A stretch of DNA of 8,163 nt from an uncultured Erysipelotrichaceae bacterium (GTDB lineage: Bacteria; Bacillota_I; Bacilli_A; Erysipelotrichales; Coprobacillaceae), in the NCBI GenBank assembly GCA_900544435.1, contig UQVG01000083.1:1-8163 (forward strand), read 5' to 3'. Both the position numbers and the translations under genes were made by a program. The stretch's first letter is position 1, and each line of letters starts with the position of its first letter. The notes under the pieces are model-generated. The model saw only the letters and a program-made list of their open reading frames with translations, ran no database searches and was not told the origin of the DNA. Positions 1 through 5,555 of the stretch are shown here, piece after piece.

Positions 1-1
1 G

Positions 2-29
2 CTAAAGTGAAAAGTTAAATTCCACTTTA
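2..29 (+). repeat. Left terminal inverted repeat of the IS
   Basis: This 28-bp sequence is the exact reverse complement of 1733-1760. It starts CTAAAGTGAAAAG and ends TTCCACTTTA. The match stops at base 30 on the inner side and at base 1 on the outer side. Confidence 0.95.
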
Positions 30-45
30 AAAAAATGAAAAATAA

Positions 46-245
46 AAGTAGAATTTACTCTTTCAGAAAGCAGATTTTATAAGAATATTAGGTGATTTGC
101 CTGATATTCTTTTTATTTTGATGGTTGAATTTAGTCTTTCATGTGATTGAAAACCAAATTTTGTTATGAAAGAGTACTATTTTGGGGCACATTAAAGCTG
201 TGCATTTTTGTCAATTTTTTTTGAGTGTAAGACTAAAATCCACTT
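46..245. repeat. Subterminal copies of the IR core, left end of IS
   Basis: Degenerate copies of a motif close to TGAAAGAGTAAATTCCACTT occur at 46-65 (minus), 124-141 (minus), about 167-186 (plus, weak) and 226-245 (plus). The same core forms positions 8-27 of the terminal repeat. The copies vary mainly at G/C in AGAG versus AGAC and at TTCCAC versus TTCAAC. They are likely binding sites for the transposase or a host factor. That role is inferred from their resemblance to the terminal repeat. Confidence 0.7.
81..119 (+). terminator. Inward-facing terminator-like hairpin in the IS left end
   Basis: AAGAATAT (81-88) and AGG (90-92) pair with CCT (100-102) and ATATTCTT (104-111), with a T-G wobble between the two blocks and a 7-base loop. 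TTTATTTT follows at 112-119. The minus-strand side lacks a U-run, so the signal acts on plus-strand transcription. It would stop transcripts entering the element from the left, which would otherwise run antisense through the transposase gene. Confidence 0.55.
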
Positions 246-303
246 GAATAAAGTATTGAACTGTCAATCTGTATACCCATTTTCATACATTCTCTGAATG
301 ATT

Positions 304-1578
304 TTAATCTTTTAATAAGTAAGGTTTTAAAACAATATTGTCTTTGTTGATTCTTTCAATTCCAAAATCTTTGAATTTTTGATAAAGTGCAGGATTCATA
401 AATTCCATTACTTCTAATGGTGATTTACCTTTTAAATGTTCTTTTGATTGAGAATTGATATGTGAGACTATTAGATTTGCTTTTTCCTGACTGTTAAGTC
501 CTAAATCTTTTAAATCATTTTCTTTTGGACAAATATAGCGGATTTCTTTATGATTGTTTTCTAAACTTCCTTTTTGACCAGAAGCCATTGGATCACAATA
601 GAAGATTCGTGTACGTCTTGATTCATTTTCTTCTTTTTCAAACCCTTCAGCATCACAAAATTCACTTCCTCTATCAGTCTTTATAATGGCAACTTCTTCA
701 CTGAAAAGGTCTTTCCCTAAGATCTTTTCTAAAAAATCGACTCCTTCGACCATTGATTTCGCCGTTTTTTCTTCTTGATAGACGATAAACATGAAAGAAT
801 AGTCTAAAAATTTAAATGTTTGCATGAAAGGACCTGTAGAACCATTATTGTAGACCGTATCCATTTCAACAACGCTTAGATTTTTATTTTCTGTTGTATA
901 ATTAATAAAGTCATCGTATGTACGACCATTCAAATACTTTTTATCTTCTCTTTTTTTATATTTATTAGAAGCCTTTTTGGTTATTTTTCTTTTTGTTTTG
1001 ATTCTAAGATCGATATCGAGAAGTCCAAATTCTCTAAAGATACCATTTTCAATATAGTTGTAGAGTGTTTTTTCAGAAATATTCAATTCAGGATGATTGG
1101 TAACGATATGATAGGGAGAATGCCCGGCTTTAATAAGCGGAACGATAATATCAGCCATAGCTTTGCATTCTTCATATGACATATTGATACCAGTTCTAGA
1201 ATCAACAAGGTCTTCTCTATATTTTTTATGAGAAAAATCAGCCTTGTATCTATACTTATCATAGCGACAATGCGTATATTTAGAACAGCCGTTACATGCA
1301 CCAGGAGAACGATCACGACGATTGCAGGTGAAAGGTTTAAAATCAGCACAATTGTCACAGACATGATTGTGAGAACAGTTTTTCATATTAGCACAATTAA
1401 TTTTATAAGAAGATTTGTGAACAAGTTCTCTATGTTTTTTGATTTCTTTACCAACAGTAGACTTGTCCTTGCCGATGGTAAGAGCGATAGCAGCTTTAGT
1501 AGAGCCGTTTTCGATACCTTTTTCAATGATGATTCTTTCTTGAACAGTAAGATGTAAATTTTTATTGTTAGAAGACAT
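304..1578 (-). CDS. IS30-family transposase
   Basis: This 424-residue DDE recombinase cuts and joins the ends of the surrounding element. Residues 8-50 form the N-terminal helix-turn-helix typical of IS30 (LTVQERIIIEKGIENGS, then KSTVGKEIKKHR). Residues 62-104 hold eight cysteines (62, 68, 74, 77, 85, 95, 98, 104), suggesting a zinc-binding segment. The catalytic core shows D240 in VVEMDTVY, D302 in KTDRGSEF and E340 in GSLENNHKEIRY, so the DDE triad is complete. Arg replaces the commoner Asn in TD(N)GSEF. The start is the ATG at 1576-1578, preceded by AAAGGTAG at suitable spacing. At 424 residues it is longer than the prototype IS30 transposase (about 383), the excess lying in the cysteine-rich segment and the linker. 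No frameshift or internal stop is seen. A promoter overlapping an IR-like motif lies upstream. Confidence 0.95.
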   Translation of the reverse strand: MSSNNKNLHLTVQERIIIEKGIENGSTKAAIALTIGKDKSTVGKEIKKHRELVHKSSYKINCANMKNCSHNHVCDNCADFKPFTCNRRDRSPGACNGCSKYTHCRYDKYRYKADFSHKKYREDLVDSRTGINMSYEECKAMADIIVPLIKAGHSPYHIVTNHPELNISEKTLYNYIENGIFREFGLLDIDLRIKTKRKITKKASNKYKKREDKKYLNGRTYDDFINYTTENKNLSVVEMDTVYNNGSTGPFMQTFKFLDYSFMFIVYQEEKTAKSMVEGVDFLEKILGKDLFSEEVAIIKTDRGSEFCDAEGFEKEENESRRTRIFYCDPMASGQKGSLENNHKEIRYICPKENDLKDLGLNSQEKANLIVSHINSQSKEHLKGKSPLEVMEFMNPALYQKFKDFGIERINKDNIVLKPYLLKD

Positions 1579-1621
1579 GATAATCTACCTTTCATGAAAA
1601 TGGAAAACAGATATCAGGTAA

Positions 1622-1651
1622 ATTATACAGGTGAAAGAGTAAATTCCACAA
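1622..1651 (-). promoter_or_regulatory. Putative transposase promoter
   Basis: On the minus strand TTGTGG (1646-1651) and TATAAT (1622-1627) are separated by 18 bp and lie 44 bp or more before the transposase start. A copy of the IR-related motif (1632-1649) fills the spacer and part of the -35. Transposase binding there could repress its own transcription. The -10 is perfect and the -35 is modest. Confidence 0.5.
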
Positions 1652-1723
1652 AAGAAGTGTAAAAGTAAGTTCAACTGTAAGAGTAAATTCAACTGGAAGC
1701 TTGTGAAAGACTAAAATCCACTT
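1632..1723 (+). repeat. Subterminal copies of the IR core, right end of IS
   Basis: Four plus-oriented copies of the TGAAAGAGTAAATTCCACTT-like motif lie at 1632-1649, 1658-1676, 1676-1694 and 1704-1723, with start-to-start distances of 26, 18 and 28 bp. The terminal repeat (1735-1754) carries the motif in the opposite orientation. The last internal copy and the terminal copy therefore form a head-to-head pair, as the terminal copy and 46-65 do at the left end. Confidence 0.75.
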
Positions 1724-1732
1724 TGTCATATC

Positions 1733-1760
1733 TAAAGTGGAATTTAACTTTTCACTTTAG
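1733..1760 (-). repeat. Right terminal inverted repeat of the IS
   Basis: This is the perfect 28-bp partner of 2-29. The host sequence resumes at 1761 with ATTAAG. It lies upstream of the transposase start, so it is the promoter-side end of the element. Confidence 0.95.
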
Positions 1761-1786
1761 ATTAAGTATTTAAAATTAATTTAAGG

Positions 1787-1815
1787 TTGTTTGAATAGAT
1801 ATCATTTGATAAAAT
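1787..1815 (+). promoter_or_regulatory. Promoter of the riboswitch-antiporter transcript
   Basis: TTGTTT (1787-1792), a 17-bp spacer and TAAAAT (1810-1815) with a TG at 1807-1808 make an extended -10 promoter. The predicted start near 1822 falls right at the first conserved bases of the aptamer. The IS ends 26 bp before the -35, so the promoter core is intact. Confidence 0.7.
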
Positions 1816-1821
1816 GAATTC

Positions 1822-1958
1822 ATAAAAGGGAGTAGCTTGCCAAATAATTGGTTCACTTCTTCGTCAGTACAGTTATAAAATTTATAACTCGGAAAGTGAT
1901 TGAATAGCGAGACTTTTACTGCAATGCAGTAGGAGTCCGCTTTTTTTATACCTACTGC
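1822..1958 (+). ncRNA. yybP-ykoY manganese riboswitch with expression platform
   Basis: The leader has both conserved halves of the yybP-ykoY (Mn2+) aptamer: AAAAGGGAGTAGC at 1824-1836 and GCGAGACTTTT at 1907-1917. AAAAG (1824-1828) can pair with CTTTT (1913-1917) to close the aptamer. Between them are a CCAA-ATAA-TTGG hairpin (1840-1851) and a longer arm in which CACTT (1854-1858) faces AAGTG (1894-1898) and AGTTATAAA faces TTTATAACT (1871-1889). Family members bind Mn2+ and usually turn on expression of metal exporters. The downstream gene is a cation antiporter, which fits. The 3' aptamer strand overlaps the 5' arm of a terminator, so ligand binding would favour read-through. The call is by motif and context. 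A covariance-model search was not run. Confidence 0.87.
1907..1947 (+). terminator. Riboswitch-controlled intrinsic terminator
   Basis: The stem pairs GCG (1907-1909), GACT (1911-1914), TT (1915-1916) and TACTGC (1917-1922) with GCAGTA (1926-1931), GG (1932-1933), AGTC (1934-1937) and CGC (1938-1940). It has an AAT loop, one bulged A and two U-G wobbles, and seven Ts follow (1941-1947). The 3' arm GCAGTAGG (1926-1933) is also a perfect complement of CCTACTGC (1951-1958). That gives a mutually exclusive hairpin enclosing the U-run, a likely antiterminator. Confidence 0.8.
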
Positions 1959-1980
1959 AAAATAAAAGGAAGGGGTCATC

Positions 1981-2907
1981 ATGATGATTAAACACATTAT
2001 TATTTTATTAGTAGGTTTTATTTTCCTCGTAAAAGGAGCTGATTGGTTTGTAGAAGGAGCCGCAAACATCGCTAGAAAATTGGGTATTCCTCAATTAATC
2101 ATTGGTCTTACAATTGTAGCCATGGGAACAAGTATGCCTGAAGCAGCTGTTAGTATTACTGCTGCCATGCAACAAAATGCCGGTATTACTATTGGAAATG
2201 TTGTAGGGAGTAATATCTTAAATATTTTTATTATTTTAGGTATTACTTCTCTTATAACGAATGTCAAAATACAAAAATCAACCATTCGTTATGAAATTCC
2301 CTTTATGATTTTTATAACAATTATCTTAATTATCTTTGGTATAACGGATATGAAAATTACTTTTCTTGAAGGTATTTTCCTTTGGATTCTTTTTATTGTT
2401 TATCTTGCCTATTTATTTATGATGGCAAAAAATGGTGAAAATCAAGAAGAAGAAAAAAATATGCCTATTTGGAAATGTCTTCTCTTTATTCTTATTGGGG
2501 GAATCCTTGTTGTTAAAGGAAGTGACTTTGCAGTAAGTGGAGCCAGTGCCATTGCTAGATATTTCGGTATGAGTGAACGATTTATTGGTTTAACGATTGT
2601 TGCTTTTGGTACATCACTTCCTGAGCTTGTTACTTCTGTAACAGCTGCTAAACGTGGTAATGCTGGGATTGCGATTGGAAATATTGTAGGAAGTAATATT
2701 TTTAATATTCTTTTTGTTATTGGAACAACGTCTCTTATTTGTAGTGTTCCTTTTGAAAGTAAGTTTATTATTGATTCTATGATTGCAGTAATAGCTGGAA
2801 TAGTTTTATGGTTTGGTACAATGAAACACCAAGAATTAAGAAAACCTTGTGGAATTATTATGCTTCTTTGTTATGGACTTTATTTTATGTATTTGTGTTT
2901 GTTGTAA
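1981..2907 (+). CDS. CaCA-family calcium/cation antiporter (YrbG-like)
   Basis: This 308-residue inner-membrane exchanger exports a divalent cation, Ca2+ in characterised relatives, in exchange for Na+ or H+. Two homologous alpha repeats are evident. The first is near residues 41-78 (GLTIVAMGTSMPE ending at E54, then GNVVGSN at 72-78). The second is near 201-239 (GLTIVAFGTSLPE ending at E215, then GNIVGSN at 233-239). E54 and E215 are the expected ion-binding acidic residues. About ten hydrophobic segments are present, with a charged loop at 150-160 (NGENQEEEKN). Length is normal for prokaryotic CaCA members. AGGAAGGGG precedes two adjacent ATGs (1981 and 1984), and the second has the better spacing, so the protein may start one residue later. 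The upstream Mn2+ riboswitch suggests manganese efflux as a main role. A terminator follows directly. Confidence 0.92.
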   Translation: MMIKHIIILLVGFIFLVKGADWFVEGAANIARKLGIPQLIIGLTIVAMGTSMPEAAVSITAAMQQNAGITIGNVVGSNILNIFIILGITSLITNVKIQKSTIRYEIPFMIFITIILIIFGITDMKITFLEGIFLWILFIVYLAYLFMMAKNGENQEEEKNMPIWKCLLFILIGGILVVKGSDFAVSGASAIARYFGMSERFIGLTIVAFGTSLPELVTSVTAAKRGNAGIAIGNIVGSNIFNILFVIGTTSLICSVPFESKFIIDSMIAVIAGIVLWFGTMKHQELRKPCGIIMLLCYGLYFMYLCLL

Positions 2908-2941
2908 ATTCTATTTACAAAAGAATTGCATAATAAATTAG

Positions 2942-2974
2942 AAAATGTAAACGTCTCTCCGTTTACATTTTTTT
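2942..2974 (+). terminator. Strong intrinsic terminator after the antiporter gene
   Basis: A 12-bp perfect stem (AAAATGTAAACG at 2942-2953 with CGTTTACATTTT at 2960-2971) has a TCTCTC loop and continues as a T-run to 2974. It separates the antiporter transcript from the next gene and lies inside the spurious upstream extension of that gene's reading frame. Confidence 0.9.
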
Positions 2975-3024
2975 ATATTTCAAAACTTTTTAAAATCAAT
3001 AAACTAGGATGTGAGGTGAGGATG

Positions 3025-3429
3025 ATGAGTCAAAGAAAAGAAAAAGTGAGAACATTGCATAAACAAGGTTACAATTGTGCACAAGCATTTTTATGTAGTT
3101 ATCAAGAGCTTTTAAAGCTAGATGAAAAAGAACTTTTTAAATTAGCAGAAGGGCTTGGAAGAGGCATTGCGGGATTAGAAGAAATATGTTGTATTCCAAT
3201 ACTTATGGCAATGATTTGTTCCTATTTAGAAACCAGTGATGGAAATGTAGATCATCCCAAGTCAAAACTTAAAAGTTATGCTTGTGGTAAATGTTTGGCC
3301 ATGGATTTCAAAGAACAAGTAGGAAGTCTTTGTTGTCATAAACTTTTAAAAGAAAATAAAGAGAAGAAAAGATCTTGTAGTGACTTATTAGAAAAAGGCG
3401 TTGCTATTTTAGATGAATGTTTGAAATAA
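3025..3429 (+). CDS. Cysteine-rich C_GCAxxG_C_C family-like protein
   Basis: This small soluble protein of 134 residues belongs to a family known only as probable redox proteins. The function is unknown. Family features are GYNCAQA (residues 15-21), a LAEGLGRGIAGLEE segment (40-53), GSLCCHKLL (100-108) and a final cysteine-bearing helix (SCSDLLEKGVAILDECL, 117-133). The central CGAxxGALM-type stretch is replaced by ICCIPILMAMIC, so the glycines of the signature are lost while extra cysteines appear. There are 11 cysteines in all (18, 24, 55, 56, 65, 87, 90, 103, 104, 118, 132). The frame is open from 2926, but a terminator hairpin lies in that stretch. GAGGTG (3013-3018) points to the ATG at 3025, or less likely 3022. 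No convincing promoter is visible between 2975 and 3012. It converges on the RpiR gene. Confidence 0.72.
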   Translation: MSQRKEKVRTLHKQGYNCAQAFLCSYQELLKLDEKELFKLAEGLGRGIAGLEEICCIPILMAMICSYLETSDGNVDHPKSKLKSYACGKCLAMDFKEQVGSLCCHKLLKENKEKKRSCSDLLEKGVAILDECLK

Positions 3430-3451
3430 AAAAGAAGAACTAATCTTCTTT
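3423..3451 (-). terminator. Terminator of the RpiR regulator gene
   Basis: AAAGAAGA (3431-3438) and TCTTCTTT (3444-3451) form an 8-bp stem around the regulator's stop codon. On the minus strand it continues as TTTATTTC, completing a U-rich tail. There is no U-run on the plus side, so it mainly serves the regulator. The stem is AT-rich and therefore weak. Confidence 0.5.
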
Positions 3452-4330
3452 AAGATGTTCTTCTATGATTTCATTATCTATTTCACGATTAAGTTCCACT
3501 CTTTTAGCCACGTTGATTTTATAATCTAAGTTTGCTTGATAGTTTAAAGAAAATAAACATGAATAAAGAATATTTAAAACAATATTCATGGATTCTAATG
3601 AAGTAAATCCTGCAATCTTAGAAAATGATTTTTCTCTAGTAGAAACATTTAATGATACAGTAGCTAGATCCGATAAGCTGTTTTTACCAAGACTGGTAAT
3701 CGCAATGATCGGTACCTTATTTTCTTTTAAAAAGTTTGCTGTTTTTAAAAGAGTAGGGGTTTCTCCTGAATAAGATAAACAAATGGCACATTCATCACTT
3801 GTGGTCATAATAGCATCTTGGAATTGATTATCTTGTACAGGCTCAATATACGCTTTTTTATGAATACGATTTAATTTAAAAACAAATTCTTCTCCAATGA
3901 AGTTTAAATTGGCAATGGCAAAGACCTTTACAACATTGGCTTTTCTTAATATTTGAATAGCTTTTTGTAACGTATCGTGATGAATTAAAGAAGCAGTATC
4001 TTTTGCACTTTCTATATGTAATTGAGTTATTTTATGAGCAATTTGCATCATGGTATCTTGATTGGTAAAAGGATAATTAGGATCTATTTTTTGAAAATGA
4101 TTATTTAAATAAATGACTTCATCAAGATAGGCTTCTTTTAAATCCGACCATCCTTGAAATCCTAATTTATGAGCAATACGAATTACTGTAGAAGGTGCTG
4201 TATAGGTTTCATCCCCAATCATTTTGGTAGAATAATCTTTAATTTTTTCTTGTTTTTCTAGAATAAAATCAATAATTGTTCGTTCATTATATGAAAAGAT
4301 ATCTTGTTTCATTTGTTCTTGCAAAAGCAT
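3440..4330 (-). CDS. MurR/RpiR-family transcriptional regulator (HTH + SIS)
   Basis: This 296-residue regulator controls genes in response to a phosphorylated sugar, amino sugar or similar metabolite. An N-terminal RpiR helix-turn-helix spans about residues 1-75. Its recognition region APSTVIRIAHKLGFQGWSDLKEA (45-67) closely follows the family pattern. A SIS phosphosugar-binding domain covers about 125-235 and includes CLSYSGETPTLL (184-195), the typical SxSGxT ligand loop. The start is the ATG at 4328-4330 with GAGGTG five bases upstream. The gene is transcribed divergently from two MFS transporters across 52 bp, the usual arrangement for a local regulator of uptake genes. The ligand is not evident, and no sugar-phosphate enzyme lies nearby to identify it. 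Confidence 0.92.
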   Translation of the reverse strand: MLLQEQMKQDIFSYNERTIIDFILEKQEKIKDYSTKMIGDETYTAPSTVIRIAHKLGFQGWSDLKEAYLDEVIYLNNHFQKIDPNYPFTNQDTMMQIAHKITQLHIESAKDTASLIHHDTLQKAIQILRKANVVKVFAIANLNFIGEEFVFKLNRIHKKAYIEPVQDNQFQDAIMTTSDECAICLSYSGETPTLLKTANFLKENKVPIIAITSLGKNSLSDLATVSLNVSTREKSFSKIAGFTSLESMNIVLNILYSCLFSLNYQANLDYKINVAKRVELNREIDNEIIEEHLKED

Positions 4331-4341
4331 ATCATCACCTC

Positions 4342-4361
4342 TTTTCTATTATATAAGAAAA
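4342..4361. promoter_or_regulatory. Candidate operator in the divergent RpiR/MFS gap
   Basis: TTTTCTATTATATAAGAAAA is a dyad with 6-bp arms (TTTTCT / AGAAAA) and an 8-bp AT-rich centre. It occupies the middle of the 52-bp intergenic region and overlaps -10-like sequences (TATTAT plus, TATAAT minus). It is a plausible RpiR site, but AT-rich dyads arise easily in this composition. No convincing -35 is seen on either strand. Confidence 0.3.
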
Positions 4362-4382
4362 AAGTATTTTAAGGAGGAAAAA

Positions 4383-5546
4383 ATGAATTTTTTTAAACAT
4401 TATAAAAACAGTTATTTAAGTTATTTCTTAATGTATTTCTTCTTTTTCTTTTGTTTAGCGTTCTTCTCAGGATTTATTTCTGTCTATTTAATGGATCAAG
4501 GATATAGTGCTTCAGAGGTTAGTTTTGTTGTTTCTTGTTCCTTTGTCTTATCCGTTATTGTTCAACCTTTTATTGGTAAATTGAATGATCAATATGAATC
4601 AAGATATGTCAATAGTCTCTTACTATTGATTGCAGGAGTGTCTGGAATCATCTTTATCTTTTTAAAAAATATTTATTTGATTGCTCTTGTTTATAGTTTA
4701 GTATTAGCCATTACTAATGGCACAAATCCTATTATTGAAAGAATGGCTGTCTTATCACGATTTAAATATGGTTCGATTCGTGTGTGGGCAACGATAGGTT
4801 ATGCTGTGGCAACTATGATTTCAGGATTTCTTTATAAAAACATTGGACCTTATAGTCTTTATGTTTTCTTTGCGATAGGGGAGTTATTATGTGTTATTGG
4901 GATTTTAGGTACACATAGTATTTTACCACCTGTTGAAAAAACAGAAGAAAAGGTTTCGATGGCATCTGTTTTTCGCCATAAACATATACCTTATTATTTA
5001 ATTATTGTTTGTTTATTTTATGGCATTACTAATGTTCATCATCTTTATTTACCTGCTATGTTGAAACAAAGCGGATTACCGATCAACAATGTATCAACCG
5101 TGATTTTCTTTTCTACATTATCAGAAGTACCTGTTATTTTATTATCACGTTTTTATATGAATCGTTTTACCAATAAACAATTATTAATGAGTGTCTTTGT
5201 TTTACTTTTTGTCCAATTCTTTACTTTTAGTTTTATTTCATCACTCATTATTCAAATTATTATTGTTTTTCTTACAAAAACCGTTGCAACTATGGCTTTT
5301 GTCATGATTAATTTAAGAATTATTTCAACCATTGTTGATAATGCAAGACAAAATACCGCATTATCTCTTGTTTCTGCTTGTAAAAGCTTTTCATCAATTT
5401 TATTTCAAATGTTGGCAGGATATTTAATTGATTTTACTGGTTATCAAATGTTTTATTTTGTTTTATTTATTTGTAGTGTGATTGGTATGATTCTTGTTTT
5501 CTTCTTTAAAGTACCAACCAATAAAGATTTAAAAGTATTTCATTAG
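4383..5546 (+). CDS. MFS transporter, first of a tandem pair
   Basis: This 387-residue polytopic membrane protein has about 12 hydrophobic segments and a short central cytoplasmic loop near residues 175-190 (PPVEKTEEK). A loop-2/3 motif A-like sequence, GKLNDQYESR, lies at 65-74. YGSIRVWATIGYA at 129-141 resembles the YGxxRxWGSxGF signature of the MFS_1_like/LacY-HcaT-type H+ symporters. It probably imports a small organic solute with protons. The substrate cannot be read from the sequence. AAGGAGG at 4371-4377 with five-base spacing gives a very strong start. It is divergent from the RpiR regulator and nine bases before a paralogue, so both transporters are likely one operon under that regulator. 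Confidence 0.88.
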   Translation: MNFFKHYKNSYLSYFLMYFFFFFCLAFFSGFISVYLMDQGYSASEVSFVVSCSFVLSVIVQPFIGKLNDQYESRYVNSLLLLIAGVSGIIFIFLKNIYLIALVYSLVLAITNGTNPIIERMAVLSRFKYGSIRVWATIGYAVATMISGFLYKNIGPYSLYVFFAIGELLCVIGILGTHSILPPVEKTEEKVSMASVFRHKHIPYYLIIVCLFYGITNVHHLYLPAMLKQSGLPINNVSTVIFFSTLSEVPVILLSRFYMNRFTNKQLLMSVFVLLFVQFFTFSFISSLIIQIIIVFLTKTVATMAFVMINLRIISTIVDNARQNTALSLVSACKSFSSILFQMLAGYLIDFTGYQMFYFVLFICSVIGMILVFFFKVPTNKDLKVFH

Positions 5547-5555
5547 GAGGTTTTT

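Larger units (their letters stand above)
2..1760 (-). mobile_element. IS30-family insertion sequence, complete, about 1.76 kb
   Basis: The element is bounded by 28-bp perfect inverted repeats at 2-29 and 1733-1760 and contains a single intact transposase gene on the minus strand. The family call rests on the transposase. IS30 elements usually measure 1.0-1.25 kb, so this one is long. The extra length is about 300 bp of non-coding sequence after the transposase stop and about 180 bp before its start, both filled with degenerate copies of the terminal-repeat core. Only one base lies outside the left repeat in this window, so a target-site duplication cannot be confirmed. Coding and terminal sequences look undamaged, so the copy may still be able to move. 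Confidence 0.93.

Noticed and set aside
209..267. TTGACA sequences on the minus strand in the IS left end (209-214 and 262-267)
   Set aside because: No acceptable -10 occurs 16-18 bp downstream of either, so an outward promoter is not supported.
1228..1557. Plus-strand open frame of 109 codons inside the transposase gene
   Set aside because: It is antisense to a well-supported transposase, its product has no recognisable domain, and there is no ribosome site. It is a shadow frame.
1083..1595. Other minus-strand frames overlapping the transposase (1083-1364 and 1383-1595)
   Set aside because: They are out of frame with the conserved HTH and DDE motifs, hydrophobic by composition only, and embedded in the real gene.
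1632..1723. Possible CRISPR-like array in the spaced repeats at the IS right end
   Set aside because: The repeats are degenerate, their spacing is irregular with gaps of 0 to about 9 bp, and they match the IS terminal repeat. They belong to the transposon end.
1..1766. Target-site duplication of the IS
   Set aside because: Only one base (g) lies left of the element, while the right flank starts ATTAAG. A 2-4 bp duplication cannot be tested within the window.
1776..2069. Minus-strand open frame across the antiporter leader
   Set aside because: It runs antisense through the promoter, the riboswitch and the first codons of the antiporter. The conserved RNA structure explains the region better.
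2091..2285. Minus-strand 64-codon frame inside the antiporter gene
   Set aside because: It is antisense to the first alpha repeat of the antiporter and has no independent signal.
3588..3773. Plus-strand 61-codon frame inside the RpiR gene
   Set aside because: It is antisense to the SIS domain and has no ribosome site or domain.
4348..4353. TATAAT on the minus strand as the -10 of the RpiR gene
   Set aside because: Transcription would start about ten bases before the start codon, inside the ribosome site, and no -35 is present at the right distance.
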